Below are positions 9,598 through 22,729 of a stretch of DNA of 64,000 nucleotides, piece after piece. A program made the translations under genes and the position numbers. The number at the start of each line of letters is the position of its first letter. Position 1 is the first letter of the stretch. Under the pieces are notes generated by a model that was given only the letters and a program-made list of their open reading frames with translations, was not told the DNA's origin and made no database searches. The stretch spans positions 558,001 to 622,000 of the forward strand of contig CALYLX010000112.1 in the NCBI GenBank assembly GCA_944990035.1. Reading direction: 5' to 3'. Source of the stretch: Clitopilus passeckerianus. Its lineage: Eukaryota > Basidiomycota > Agaricomycetes > Agaricales > Entolomataceae.

Positions 9598-12140
9598 ATG
9601 CGACAACTACAGGGACTTCGTCGACTCTGGTCGCGACGTTTATCTACTGAAGCCAATAGTTCGTCAATAACTCTTCGGCCGTATCAGCAACATTGCTTGG
9701 ATACCTGCCTTGAAGCTCTTGCTTCTGGATGCACACGCTTGGGCGTCTCATTGCCAACGGGATCTGGCAAAACTACCGTTTTCATTTCTCTTCTATCGCG
9801 CATATCGGCCCCCAAAGCAAATCCTCAAGCCAGCAAGTCTCTGATTATCGTCAACAGCGTTGAGCTTGCACGACAATCAGCCAACCAGGTCGCGGCTCTC
9901 TTTCCTGCCTGGTCCGTCGAGATTGAACAAGGAGTAAAGCACAAGGCCACCGGCAATGCTGACGTGTAGGGCTGTTGCTTAAACTATATTGTACGTCTAT
10001 GGTCTTACAGTTTCATAGCACGGTCGCAACGTATCAGACTTTGCTCAGCGCAGACCGCCTCCAGAAATTCAATCCCCACGGTTTGAAAGCTATAGTTGTT
10101 GATGAAGCACACCACGCAGCTGCACCTTCGTATGCACTCTTTTTATTCTATTAAGGCGTCAGACTCACCAATCGTATCTCTGTCCTAGATACCGCACAAT
10201 ACTCTCTCATTTTGATTCCAGTATCAAAAACCCGAATAAGACCTTCAGAACGCCAGAGTTACGACATAAAATTCCGATTGTGGGGTTCTCAGCCACCTTT
10301 GGTCGACATGATGGGCTCGCACTGGGTTCTATTTTCGAGCAAATAGTATATCACCGCGATTTTCTAGAGATGGTAAAGGAATCATGGTAAATCTATACAA
10401 CTACATGCTCCAATGGATGGAACAAGTTGACTCTGTTGCAGGCTTTGTCCAGTTCGTTTTACTTCGGTAAAGGCAAATATCAATTTGAAGGACGTCACTA
10501 TCAACTCTCGCACTGGAGATTTCGATGCAAAGAGCCTAGCGCATGTTATCAACACCGAAACTATCAATCATCTAGTAGTAAAGACCTGGCTTGACCGTGC
10601 AGGTAGGGGTTTGGCATTCTGTATGCCTCTGCCTTAATAGCGTTGCTTTACAGCCGAACGTAAATCTACGCTTATATTCTGCGTCAACATTGCACATGTC
10701 ATGGCTCTCACCCAGACCTTCCGCAGCTATGGTATAGATGCTCGCTATGTATACTCCGGGACTCCGGTGCTCGAGCGCAAGGCTCTTGTCACGTCTTTCC
10801 GGGCTGGCCAGTATCCTGTCCTCATTAATTGCGGTATGAGATGTTTCAGTCTCTAGTGAAGGACTTCAACTGACTTGACTGGTCTCAGCTATTCTAACTG
10901 AGGGTGCCGATATCCCAAACATTGACTGTGTCATCCTTGCTCGCCCAACACGTTCTCGGAACGTCTTCGCCCAGATGGTGAGTCTCAACCAACCTCAGGG
11001 TTGCCTTGGGGTGTTAGAACTCACAAACTCCAGGTTGGTCGTGGCATGCGCCTTTCTCCGAGTACAGGCAAACAGGATTGCAGAGTCATCGACTTCGTGG
11101 ATAGCAGCGCTCGTGTGTCCGGCATTGTGTGCACGCCGACCTTGTTTGGACTAGAGCCAGGAGAAATGGACATTGACGGTGTGTTGCTGCATAGCCGCAA
11201 TCGGGTTGGTATACTAAATGCTGCGGTAAGACGAATCCCTGGAGTCCCTGGAGCTTCGGACTGCCCAGTCTCAAGCCAAATCAATCGACCTCGATATCAG
11301 TGGTTCGCCAGACGTTCCGGAGCCGCGATCTGTGACATTCATTGACCACGAGGATCCTTTCTCCATGGTTGATGCATCTTCTGGCGCCCCTCACGTTGCT
11401 ACTCTTAGCAGATGCGCTTGGGTTGGTTGTGGTGATGACATCTACGTCCTCGACTGCATGGGAAAAGGCTTTGTGCGCATCGATCCCGTTGAGACCGGAG
11501 AAGGTATTGTCGCTCTGAACTAGTTATTAGTGAGCTTTACTGAATTGCCCCTGCAGGCGAAACACAGTTCAAGGCGAATTTTACTGCCCTTCTGTTTGAC
11601 AGTGCAAGTGCAGCAGAGCTGGGTACTGCACGATATATGGCCCCCAGAAGAATTCTCACCGCAGCAAATTTGGAAGACGCGATACGAGGATGCGACAGTT
11701 ATGTAACCAACAAAGTTGTCAAAGGACCGCTCGTAATGGGGTACGCTAACTGGCCTTGATTCTTACATGCAGTTTTAAGGCTAACTTCTCTCCGCAGATT
11801 GTGGCGTACTGCAAAATGGCGCCAGGCTCCCGCCACGAAAGGACAGAAGGAATTCATCCAGAAGAGATGTTTGAAGCAACTTACTCCCAATGAGAAGGCC
11901 CGTAAGATAGAACAAATGACCAAGGGAGAGGCATCCAATATCATTGTCCGCCTTAAACACGGGGCACAGGTAAGCTTGAAGTTATTTCTAGGAAAGTAGG
12001 GATTTGCTTCTATTGGTTCTGTGCAGTCTCGCTTCAACAAGAAGGAAAAGGCATCCCAGAAAGCTCATGCGCTTGCTCTGAAAGAGCAACTCAGAAAAGA
12101 GAGGGAGCAGGTTCGAGTTGGACCTCTTTCTACGAGCTAG
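9598..12140 (+). CDS. IRC3: Mitochondrial DEAH-type helicase, Irc3-like
   Basis: Irc3 is a mitochondrial double-stranded-DNA-stimulated helicase linked to mtDNA branch migration. The amino end ([19 protein letters not shown]) looks like a mitochondrial presequence. Superfamily-2 motifs follow: [16 protein letters not shown] (Q-like), Walker [19 protein letters not shown] (DEAH box), [47 protein letters not shown] and [10 protein letters not shown] (motif VI). Downstream are [12 protein letters not shown] and a lysine-rich tail. The start at 9598 is the first ATG in frame and gives the presequence. Introns are short and canonical, one with a TACTAA branch near 11212. I see no frame break. Confidence 0.9.
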
Positions 12141-12255
12141 ACTTTGTCTGGCTCTTGCCCAATGTACTCTTATTAGTATTATAACCCAAAATACTTTACT
12201 CATGCTAGAAATGTTGTGTATGTTGATAAAGATACCCTAATACACCCCTGCAATC

Positions 12256-15200
12256 CTATGAGAGCCCCAGACTTTTTGCTACATCGCGCAACGCTGGAGA
12301 AACGGCCTTGTCACTTGACAACGTTAGGATGGCGGCATCTTGTGCAATGCGCATAGCGTGACCTAGCTTCTTTGGGTCACGGAAGACCTCAGGTCGTTTC
12401 TGAAGTGTTGCAAGGAGCGCCCCAACGAAGGTGTCACCCGCACCCGTGACATTGATTGGCCCTTCTCTGGGTAATGGCGATGGCGGGAAATGCTGAACAA
12501 TTGTGAGTTCATTGCATCCTAGTGTCACAATGCGCCTAGACTGATCGTCGCCGAGCGTGTTGTTCCATGGCGAGTCAAGGGGACACGCATGACAACAACC
12601 GCACCCTTCTCACCACATTTGATAACCAGATGTTGAAAGAAAGGAAGAAGCTTGACTGCTGTTTGGACAAGGCCATTCTCCACTAAGAAGGCTAGCGTGC
12701 CCTTGGATGCGTCCTGCGAGACATTCATCCGTGCCAGTCGTTCAAGGTCATTGCGAAAAGCGGACCCAAGGCCAAGGCCATCAACTACCCTCCACCAAGC
12801 GGGGTGCGATGTCAATTGAAAGGGTCCCGAATCAGCTTCCCTGTATATTTGCAGAAGCTCGATGATGTTGGGCGAGATATACTGAATCGGCGCTTGATGA
12901 CCTGCCATGCCCAGTGAGGCTGCAACGGCCGGTAAGATCCGTGTTGATTTGGCCAGTGAAGTGGGTTCGCTATACACAGTGAGTACATCTTCGACACCTT
13001 TCATGAGGTACTTACAAGAATACTAGTGTAAGCATTAGACGTCGGACGTTGTGGAAAAGAAGGCATATGCGCACCTGAGATCCCATTTTATTGGAGTATA
13101 GGGTTAAGTCCTTGATGAGCGCTGGGGCCAGATTTCCGTCAAGAGCAACAAGCCGGGGCCGGTGTTTTTGGAAATAAGGAATGACCTAAAGAGGACATGA
13201 GTTAAGTTTCCCTCTTAGCTGAGATTTCGTACATCTGTGCTGGCCATGGCGGTTGTAATGTCCATATCGGCAACCCCGCCAACGAGATTACCGCTGGAAT
13301 TGAGAACCATATTGCACAACGCGGTTCTATGAGTACTCTTGACCAGGCCGTCCGTCCGCATCCCAGTTTGCGCAAGCTCATCTTTGAGCATACGTCCGAA
13401 TGCGTCATCCCCAACAGGTGCAACAAGCATCGACGGCGCTTCGCTGCCCTCTCCTGCGGAGAGGATGCGGTGGCTTGCCTCTGCAATATTGCGCGCAACG
13501 CCACCAAGAGTCATTGTGACGGTTCCAGAGGATGTAGAGTTGTTAGCAACATCGCTGGCATTCTGGAATTGTGCGGTGATGTCGACTGCAGCAGAACCAA
13601 TGATCATTAAGTCTGCTGTAGGCTTCACGTTGGACTCAGTTTTCGTTTCTGGGAAGCTGCTAAAGCCACTGACGAGGTTCTCAGCCTTTGGTTTGGGAGG
13701 TAGTTCCTGCTGTCTTGAGACAGCTGCAGGAGCTGCAGAGGGATATATCGTGTCGGGTTCTGACTGGAGGAAATTCATGTTTATATTACTGGGGATACAT
13801 CGAGTAGGCTATGACCTTACAACTTCGTTTTCCAGCTTCTGGTATTCCACCGCTATCTGGCCGCCTGTCGCAAGTTTGTTAGGACGTGGCAACTTATGGA
13901 TTAGTAGAAACAGGCACTTACCAACTAATGCAGTATTCTCCAGGAGTGCAATGTTGTTCCCGAGGGATGCGCCTCCAGTAATTTCTTTAATCCTGTTGAG
14001 GAGCCAAGGTGTCACATCCTTGCCTTTTTTACTCATGCCATTGGCCTCAGAGTCGGCGACAGCTTGATCAACAGCCTTCTGGATCTTCAAGCCTTCCTCC
14101 TCGTACTGGGCAGGGATGGGAACAGCTATGACTGCACCATTATTGAGTCCCATTTGCCATTGAGCATCTGATATAGTTTGTGAGTTATGGTTCAGATAAC
14201 AATTGATAGAAACCTACGAAGCGCTTGGGCAGCCATCGATGGGGTTTCAACGCTCCATGGAGTCTAAAGCGAAGATATCAACCCTCGTACCCAGAGGAAG
14301 GAAATCACGGGAAATCTCACATAGAATCCACTTCGTTGGGAGAAGAACGCTGGGAACTCCTTGGTAGAGTTATAAGGGAGAACGGGAACACCCAATGTTT
14401 CCTGGTCAATCATTAGGCTATGATTGCATGCACGTGCAATGAAGTATCCACACCAGGTATTCGAGAGTCCTGAAGCGAAGGTCAAATTGGATTCAAATGA
14501 ATGGATGGGAAGGGGCGTACCTGCCAATATCCAAGATCGACTTTACACCCGCAGAAACAAGGCCAACAGGGCGTCGTGCCAATTCCTGGAGATCAGCAGA
14601 TACGTCCATAGCTGTCAATCGAGCATGAAAGCATCAGAGCAGGACCCTCTCGGCTTCCAAAGACGACTAACAGTTTTCTCCACCACGATGAACACCTCCG
14701 AGCCTGGAACATGGCCGAGATTCAGTGTACGTCTTTTTCATTTTCAGTAGTGGACTTGCCCTCCAGTAGCAAAGATCTAAGTGTTTGAACTCAGTACAGA
14801 TGCCTTGTACCTGAATCAAGAGACGAACCTTGATACCAGCCAAAGCGGAAAACACAAGCGTTGCGCTGCACGTTGTTCCTAATCCGTGTGAGGCCCAAGC
14901 AATGTCGTCAGCTCCGTCAGACGCACCTCCATGCGACTTTGCTGCAATCGCTGGACCAATGTCTCGACGAGATATCTTGGCAGGGTTTCCTTTGAGCGTC
15001 GCGAGTTGTTCAAGCTCGTGGCGCTCCATCCCAATCTTGACACGTCCGTTCAGAAGGGCAATGGTAGCCGGGATTGCACCTTGCTTCCTGACAATATCTT
15101 CGAGTGATGCTGCTAAATCATAGTTATGGGGAAAGGGGAAGCCGTGTGTCACGAGCGCAGTCTCAAGGGCGACGACTGGTTTTTTCGAGGCAAGAGCTTC

Positions 15201-15326
15201 TTCAACTTCCGGATGTATTTCGAACAGTCCACTACGCCTCAGTGCAGCAGCATCGAGCTGCGACTGCCTCAATAACGGCTTTGAGGTATGTAACAGACGA
15301 GCACAAGATGTCGGCTTCAACCACAT
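12256..15326 (-). CDS. Bifunctional pseudouridine-5'-phosphate glycosidase / pseudouridine kinase
   Basis: This is a fusion of a PsuG/IndA glycosidase and a PfkB-family kinase that together break down pseudouridine from RNA turnover. The amino half has PVVALETALVTHGFPFPHN, ATIALLNGRVKIGM, KISRRDIGPAIA and SHGLGTTCSATLVFS, then GVPVLPYNSTKEFPAFFSQR and NNGAVIAVPIP. The carboxy half starts at DLMIIGSAAVDITAQFQ, with TLGGVARNIAEA, APVGDDAFG and the PfkB catalytic signature NVTGAGDTFVGALLA. The amino end (MWLKPTSCARLLHTSKPLLR) resembles a mitochondrial presequence. One base appears missing at GGGG 12579-12582 (plus strand). The same fusion is known in S. pombe (SPAC1861.05). It is divergent from the MoaE gene, with about 100 bp between starts. 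Confidence 0.93.
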
Positions 15327-15429
15327 GATGGCCTGAGAGTCAGTTGGAAATCCGGGAAGCCGTGGTAAGCCGTTCAGAGCCAGATCAACTTTCGGCGTCT
15401 AAACCATTTTACCCTTGATTCCGTCGATC

Positions 15430-16110
15430 ATGCTGCCTTCATCGGCCTCCGTAGAGGCTTCAAAGACGACAGTAGAGGGACTGTGTTCCCTGACTTACGA
15501 GCCCATTGATGTAGAGGCTGCCATTAAAGCAGTCCAAGATGACGGAGCTGGGGCAATCGCTGTATTCGTTGGTGAGTAGAACCAGACGAGCGTTATCGCC
15601 TTCCCACCGTAATTCCCACTTCCCCAGGAACAACCCGAAACTCATTCGGAGGTCTGTATGGGGCCAATTCCTCGGTAGTTTCTTAAGGCTTAGTGCCAGG
15701 CTTTTGTCAGGAAAGACCGTTACACGGTTAGAATATCAGGCATATTCAAAGTTGGCAATCAAGACGATGTCTGAAATCATACATGAGGCGAGCAAACTTG
15801 TAACTCGGTCTGGCCACCAAACAAGTGGCCAAAAACCAGTCTCATCCCTCATCAAATGTGTGATTTATCACAGACTAGGCACAGTCCCGGTAGGCGAGGC
15901 TTCAATCGGTACGTTTCTTCAAAAGCTTTCTTCAACCATAGATAACTGGTCTGGTACAAAGTAATTGCCGTGTCATCTCCTCACCGAAAGGAATCCTTCG
16001 TTGCCTGTGAATTTCTCCTAGAGGAAGTCAAACGGAAGGCCCAGATCTGGAAGAGGGAATACTACGAGGGCGAAGATGAAAGCACAGCGCAATGGAAAGA
16101 GAATGTGTAG
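15430..16110 (+). CDS. MOCS2B: Molybdopterin synthase catalytic (large) subunit, MoaE/MOCS2B
   Basis: The large subunit of molybdopterin synthase inserts sulfur into cyclic pyranopterin monophosphate in molybdenum cofactor synthesis. Spliced exons read LTYEPIDVEAAIKAVQDDG, AGAIAVFVG, TTRNSFGGKTVTRLEYQAY, IKTMSEIIHEAS, CVIYHRLGTVPVGEASIVI and AVSSPHRKESFVACEFLLEE, ending WKREYYEGEDESTAQWKENV. The HRLG and SPHRKE blocks with their lysines are the family's conserved active-site region. The expected length (about 150 aa) is met. It is convergent with ICE2, with under 100 bp between stop codons. Confidence 0.93.
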
Positions 16111-16197
16111 GCTGCATGTATCATTTTGGGTGACACATTTCTATAGATATAAACAGAGTTGGAGAGGCCCTCCAGGTATTTTAGTTGGCAATACATA

Positions 16198-17543
16198 TCA
16201 ATCAACCTTCCACTCCTTCGTCGCTGCCTCGTCATCAGAGCTCACGAGGAGTTCGACCGACCAGATGAGTAGAGTCAGGAAGATGTTCATCCATCTCCAC
16301 CATAGCTGCGAGGAATGATCGAGCACTAGGTGAAACTGTCAACTCCATGACTCAGATAGGTGAAAGGAAGGTGGCATACATAGAAGATGCGAGTACACTG
16401 TTACAAAGATGAATTGTCGGTATGTGAGTAGACATCGAGTTAAACTTGAAGTCTGTCACGAGGGTTAGACTGTTTGGTGGGCAATGGGCAAGGTGGCTTA
16501 CTGGTCGGTCATCCCATGCATCATCAACTCCTGCATCTGATTCCCAGCTGTCGGCACCGATGGTTGGTAGAATCCGGGAGGCCAGGTGAAGGATTGTGAG
16601 TCTATAGAGGAGAGCGATCAACACAGGCTTGGGAAGTGTGTTAATCACGAAGTTGGAAAGCGTGTGGAAGTGGGGAAGGATGTTTGGCAAGAGTGGGGCA
16701 CTGGTTGGGAATGAGCCATTTGGAATTCTTATGTAGTAGAGAACGACTTACTAGGCGGAGGCAGGATCAGTGAAAGATTTCTGGTCGAAGCCGCAAAGCC
16801 AAACGTTGTAGGCGATAAAAACTGCCAGACCTCCAGACTCAATTATGTTCGTCCTGCGCAAAGCGAAGCCGATGAAAGTGAGGAAGAAGAATGCGGTGAC
16901 AGCAACGCCAAGAAGCGTGGAAGAGAGGGGAGATACGGCAACAGCAGAATACGACTAATTTCCGTCAGTGAGGAGCAGTTTTGGTGAGGAAAATTCAACT
17001 CACCAGAACGATCCACCACGCTGATACTACATAAGCCACTGAGGCTCCAATAAGCAGGATAAACTGGTGAGTTTCTCCTTCTGAAGCCAATAGCTTCGCG
17101 TGTTGCCCAAGCCTCTGGACGACTAGAAGACTTGAAAGGCCCTCCATGGCAATGAACAGAGGTCCAGAGAAGGTGAGAGCCCTGCCCCACCATGTTGCAG
17201 CGATGGTGAGCCACGGGCTCACGGAGGAAGAAAATACGTTGAAGCAGACGAGGAGAAGAAAGGGATGCATGGGAACTTGAAGTACTGAAAGTGCATCGGA
17301 GCCCCAGAAGTGAATGAGGGTTCCATGGATGAGGGCGTGGCCGGCCAAAAGTAGGGATAGTAGAAGAAAGGCCGAGGTCGACAAAGTGGCCAAAGTGAGT
17401 GGCAGAAAGAGTAGAATCTGGAGGACGGTTGACAATCTAGTGACAAATGAACGTTAAGCACCTCCTCGACGCCGCTGTTAGCTCTCTACTCACCTCGCTG
17501 TATGCGAGACTGCGCTCCAGAGCACCCACCAACTCATTGCCAT
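16198..17543 (-). CDS. ICE2: ER membrane protein ICE2
   Basis: Ice2 is a multi-pass ER membrane protein involved in cortical ER inheritance and in lipid flow between ER and lipid droplets. Exon 1 is short (MAMSWWVLWSAVSHTA). Hydrophobic segments follow: TVLQILLFLPLTLATLSTSA, LLLSLLLAGHALI, the marker block AMEGLSSLLVVQRLGQ, QFILLIGASVAYVVSAWWIV, LLGVAVTAFFFLTFIGFA, GGLAVFIAYNVWLCGF and MNIFLTLLIWSVELLVSS. It ends DDEAATKEWKVD. The order of helices and the GLSSLLVVQ block fit the ICE2 family. The family call rests on memory of these blocks rather than on an alignment. Confidence 0.8.
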
Positions 17544-17717
17544 TGGGCAACGTGCCGAGGACGATGGAGGCACGTCACAAGTTATGCGATTATTCCACAG
17601 ATCAATTCCAATTCCAAATGGTAAATCATGCATTACAACACAATAACGGAAAGCAGCGGTCCCTATCCTAAGGTCTAATTATGCAGGTATATCAAGAAAC
17701 ACGTGAAAGCAACGAGT

Positions 17718-19361
17718 CTAGCAGCAGTGAGCACCGGTGGCTTGACGCCGTAAAGGTATTACAGCAGGCGCGTCAACACCAGTCCGGATGCTCTTGGGAT
17801 TGTTCAACAAGCCCTTCTCCCTGGCAAAATCTGTCGCGCGAGTCTGCGCTCCTGGATCCGACGGTGGTACATAGTACTTGTCCGTGATTGGTATTTGGAG
17901 AAGATTCATCTTGGGGGTAATAACAACCATGTGATTCGTCTTGATTTCCATCCAGTCCGCTGCAGTCAATGTGATTTAATCGAAATGAACTCCGGGCCAA
18001 TAGTAATAACTCACCTCGTTCGAAGGTCAGAGGTTCACTCGCAATCTGCATAAAGGTCAGGATCAGGGGAGTAATGAGAATGGGGGACTCTTGCCATTAT
18101 AATGTTCTCTCTTTTATCTGCTTTGCACATTCTGTAATGGCCGCCCTCGGCATACTCACTGAACGTGGTACCAGAAGAGAACCACTGCACAGATATCAGC
18201 CATAGTCTATTGCACTAAGTGTTGGACTCACAAGAGAAGCCGCCTCATCCTTTCGGGAGGAAATGTACCGCGTCACGACAACACTTTCCCCGTCGGTGAC
18301 ACAGAAGTTCATTAAACTTGGCTATTCCCTAGACATCAGCAAACATTGAGAGGAGATACAAGCAACATGCTGACCTCCGTTATGCCTGCTTCCTCCGTGA
18401 GTTGGTTGATGGTGGAAATTGTGCCAAGCATGGCTTTCCGTAGCTCCTCCCAAGTGAAGGACCGTGCGTCTGGGTTCTCAAGCTGGAAAGCGATGAGGAT
18501 GGTCCTGCTGAAGGCGGAACGTAGAATACATACTTGGGAAAGGTAAACAGCAAAGGCCCATTCTGAGTCTGGTATTTTTGGGATCAAGTTAGAGGGGTGA
18601 AGGCGAGGAGGGAATAAGCATATACCTGTATTGCCCTGTACCATATTAAATGCAAAATCCGGGAGGGTTGACTGGAGCTTTCGCTTGATGGCGGGGAACT
18701 CAGCAATTCCTCCATTGTGCATGAACTACGAAAGTGCGTTAGCCTTCTCAGTCAGCATCAGCAGATAGTGGGGTATATACGTACCATCAACTTTCCGTGA
18801 ACAAAAGGGTGGCAGTTATCCAAAGACAGGGATCCAGCAGTCGTTGCCCGAACATGGCCGCTACAGGAATAGAATCGAATCAGTCTTGGATCCTGATGGA
18901 ATGACTCGGGCATCATACTCACAAGACTAGAGGAGACTTGATCTTCTCTGCTAGCCTCGTTAGGTTAACGTTATTCCAGGCCTAACGAGAGAAGTTAGGA
19001 TATTGTCGTTGTATATCGTCGGAGACAAGCTGACCGGCGTTACTGAAGTAAAGATGCATGGTTGACTGCCAAGTTCTTCGTCGTAGACCGAGTCGTACCA
19101 GCCTGAATTGTTGAACACAGTACACCTCTACTGGAACAGATTACTCACCAACACCGAATCCATCTCCATTCATAGGCCTCCTTCTATCAATCCTTAACCT
19201 CGAGTCGAATGCCTGATTGATGATTGAGTGGCATGGCCGTGTGAGCAACTAAGGTATTCAATATTGTCAGCATTCTTTATGGCTCTCTAAGCGAGAAGCA
19301 GGAATCTTACATGCGACAATTGCACTGGCGAAGTTCCCTTGTAGATCACGAATCGACACAT
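17718..19361 (-). CDS. DUG3: Glutamine amidotransferase class II, glutathione-degradation subunit DUG3
   Basis: Dug3 forms the Dug2-Dug3 amidotransferase that starts the cytosolic gamma-glutamyltransferase-independent breakdown of glutathione. The first exon is MCRFVIYKGTSPVQLSH, with Cys2 exposed as the N-terminal nucleophile, which decides the start at 19361. Then come LLTRPCHSIINQAFDSRLRI, DRRRPMNGDGFGVG, WYDSVYDEELGSQPCIF, FGHVRATTAGSLSLDNCHPF and FMHNGGIAEFPAIKRKL, all class II amidotransferase blocks. The carboxy part includes NFCVTDGESVVVTRYIS, SLWFSSGTTF and DWMEIKTNHMVVITPKMN. About ten short introns are present. A gamma-glutamyltransferase and a GST lie elsewhere in the window, but not adjacent. 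Confidence 0.93.
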
Positions 19362-19492
19362 CCTCAAAGGTATGAAACAGAGTCACGGTGGCACTAAATG
19401 ACTTGTATTTGTTGACAGCACAATTCATATTTCATGTAACGTAATTCTGACGCCTTCCGCTCCTTCCGAGAATGGACCAACAACGGGTTTAT

Positions 19493-21412
19493 CTACAAAA
19501 ATTCTTTGGGCCTCTTGCTGGCTTCACCACCGGCTTCATCGTACACCAGTCCTGCTACTTTAAATGCGAGCTCTGCTAGGAATTCAGCAAAAATCTGTCA
19601 AAACTGAAGCATTCCCTTACCGTCTGCTAGAGCCTTGGTACTCGCTTCGGCGTACACTCGGACCACATCTTCTGTTCCGCTAGGCCTCACAAAGGAGCGT
19701 CCGCCTTCGTATCTCCGAACGAGCTCATTTATCTTGTTCTGGAGGCCTGGCGGGCTGACCAGACGGCGTTCAGCATCCTCTGTCACGAATGCATTCCTGT
19801 CAGCCACGGTGACCTTTACTAGACGATTGGGTAGATCCATATAAAGCGAGTCCCACTCGATGCCACCGTAGGATTTGTGGGCCAACACGGTCTCAACAAG
19901 CAACATATCAGACAGGGCATCGCCAACGGTTTGATTGATGACTTGCGTCAGGTTCCTGAGGTGGTTAAGGGCAGTTGATTGCGCAGGGGTTGAAGGTTGA
20001 TGTTCTGCCAGCTTTGTAAGGGTGGGAAGAGAGAAGAGCACGGTGCCGTGTCCGTTGGCCTCGAAGTATACCCCAATATTGTAATGCTCAGCGGCATGGT
20101 GGAGATGCTTGACCCCAGTGGGGACACATTTCACTGGAAGGCGCTATACCCGGCTTAGCTTCTCCACAAACGGACAGTGCGAGCGTATTTACCGCAATCA
20201 AGTACTTTGTGGATGCCCCATTGGCATAGGCGGTCTGCACCACCCCGACCTTGATTTCGTTCTCAAGGCCAGCCGACTTGACCAGCTCCACGATGAATGC
20301 TGCAACGAGTGCAGCAATCTTGTCACCATCGAGCATGTGGAAGATGCCACGCTCGTCCAGGTAGAAATACATCAAGCGGTCCGCATCACCGTCGAGGCTA
20401 CAGCCTCTTTGGCCAGGCTTAAGGCGTCCGTTCAAAGATGGGGGCAACTTCTGGCCGGTCTTGACGAAATCGGCACCACAGGCATTGTTAAGAGCGCCGG
20501 GCGTTGATATTCCGACATTCTCCAGTTGCAGAGCCAGAGTGCCTTCAAGACGCTCGGCGAGGGTAGCAGCCGCGAGGGCACCTACTCCATTCGCACAATC
20601 AATGAGAAGGGGTTCCAGAGCAGGCCGGCCAGACTATCTTTAGGTCAAACCAGAAGCGAGCATGAGGAACTACGAGGGCTTACGACAAGTTTCTTGAAGG
20701 AGTCACCAAGCTTTGCGAAGTAACCCTCTTCGGAATCTTCACCATAGCTATCTGGCGTGCCTTTGGTGTTGATTGCCCGAACAAGGTAGTGTAAGATTGG
20801 TGTTGTCGTAACTCCAGCATTGCGAGCTTCCGCTCCGAGGGCCGCAAAACCGTCCTCGAGGGAAGCCACTAAAGGAGCACCTGACGGGCGCGTGTCTCGG
20901 GCGTAAACAACGCGAGCAGGTGCAGACAGGTTGATGTTGAGATTCTGGACAATGTCCTGAAGTGCTTGCACTAGTTCATTAGCGGTTTGTACATTGGCAA
21001 GGGTAGTTGCATGGGCTTCCCAAGATGCTTCAAGCATTTCTCCACGAGGGTCGACGATCTTGACGCCGTTGTCCTGAAGTGGATGTTGTCATTCAGATCT
21101 GGATAGTAGACGCCGCCCAAAACGTAGTTTACCTGCTCTGGGTTATGGGACGCAGTGACCATGACACCAACGGTCTTTCCGTCCAGTTTTTTGCTGCGAA
21201 GGGCAGCAAGTATACCCACACGGAACAGCACTGAATCAAGATTGTCTCCTCTGAGCGTTCAGGCGATTAAGGTCAATCTAAGTTACAGCCTCTTGCAATG
21301 CGAGTGCTTACAGGGTGCGGAAGCCTGCAGTTCCATATTGGAATCGCAGGTTTTCAGGCTTGGGGTGTTGTTCTGAGAGCGTTCTGATAGAATCGACTGG
21401 AAGATTGGCCAT
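19493..21412 (-). CDS. PCM1: Phosphoacetylglucosamine mutase
   Basis: This enzyme converts N-acetylglucosamine-6-phosphate to the 1-phosphate on the way to UDP-GlcNAc and chitin. The start [19 protein letters not shown] precedes [12 protein letters not shown]. The phosphoserine loop is [11 protein letters not shown], then [14 protein letters not shown]. The sugar-binding region has [19 protein letters not shown]. The metal-binding loop is [17 protein letters not shown]. The phosphate-binding loop near the end is [18 protein letters not shown]. All four active-site loops of the alpha-phosphohexomutase family are present and in order. The last exon gives [19 protein letters not shown] and stops at 19493-19495. 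No frame break is seen. Confidence 0.95.
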
Positions 21413-21557
21413 TGTCGTTGTGTTGAACGTCAGTCCTTTGAGCCACTAGCTTATCTGCGTTTAGCGATCAAGTTTGTAGAAAGCCGTGCAGGCTGTGATC
21501 GCAGCATGCTCCAAAGCCAAACACAGCACCGAAACGTCACTATCACGAACATCCACC

Positions 21558-22581
21558 ATGCCAGCCAAATCACCAGCACAGACCCTGCTTGAGAAAGCAG
21601 AAAAGAAGGCTAATTCTTCCGCCGGATGGTTCACTTCTTCGTCAACTAAATGGGAGGAAGCTGGAGATCTCTACCAGCAGGCTGCGAATTCATTCAAGCT
21701 GGAGAAGTTATTCAGGGAAGCAGGTGATAGCTTTGCAAAGGAGGCAGAATGCAGAGAGAAGTGTAAAGAACAGAATGAAGCTGCTAATGCATGGTGGAAC
21801 GCCGCCAAAGCGTACAAGAGAGGGTTCCCAGACCGTACGCCTACTCCTATTCAATATGCCACGTTCTCACTCAAAAGCGCATTGCAGTCGCCATTCAAGC
21901 TCTGACACAGACAATTGTCTTCCTCACCCAAACAGGCCGCTTCAGGCAGGCGGCCGATCGGGAGAAGGAAATCGCCCAGATACACCTTCAAGAATCTCAT
22001 GACCTCAGGAGGGCATGCGAAAGCTATGTTCGTGCGGGTGATTGGTATGCCCAGGAGGATGCGACTGCGTGAGTAATATTGACGGCTCTCAGAGCATATC
22101 TTAATCCATGTGTAGGACTGCGAATGCGTGCTATAAAGATGCCGCTGATCTTCACGCTGAATTGGACGAGTTCCTCAGGCTATCGCTCGATATGAACAAG
22201 TTGCAGGCCATTCATTGAACTCTGCCCTGACTAAGTACAGCGTCCGGGAGTACTATCTCAAGGCTGGTCTTTGTGCAATGGCCACTGGTGTAAGTGTCCT
22301 ATCCAGAGTGCTGTTACTTCAATAGACTGAATATGTTCTCTTAGGACCTTGTTGCCGCCAGACGTAACATCACCAAGTATGCCAACCAAGATCCTGAATT
22401 TTCCACAACCCGTGAATACAAATTCCTTCAAGCCCTCCTTGAGGCCGTGGAAGCAGGAGATCTGGAACAGTTCACTGGTACTGTCTTTGAGTTTGATCGA
22501 ATCAGCAAGTTGGACAACTGGAAGACCGCTATACTACTTAAGATCAAGCGTGGCATCCAGGAAGAACCTTCGCTCACTTAA
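21558..22581 (+). CDS. SEC17: Alpha-SNAP (Sec17) vesicle-fusion adaptor
   Basis: Alpha-SNAP recruits NSF (Sec18) to SNARE complexes for disassembly. The TPR-like helical repeats read TLLEKAEKKANSSAGWFTS, KWEEAGDLYQQAANSFKLEK, GDSFAKEAECREK, ANAWWNAAKAYKRGFPD, LAIQALTQTIVFLTQTGRFR, AADREKEIAQIHLQES, REYYLKAGLCAMATGDLVAA and FLQALLEAVEAGDLEQFT. It ends LLKIKRGIQEEPSLT; the usual acidic-hydrophobic tail is short. A base appears missing at CC 22173-22174: the expected LDEFPQAIARYEQVAGHS is broken and one added C restores it. Length after correction, about 290 aa, fits the family. Confidence 0.94.
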
Positions 22582-22729
22582 TATCTCTTAATGTATATAT
22601 TACGATCTCCAGGAGGCTTAGTGTTGTTTTTTCCAATGTTTGTATAACATTCCACCTTTCAGAGAGAATGCCTATATCATCCAGCGTGTCACGGAAACAA
22701 CACGTCACACCGACTGAGTTTGGTTTGCT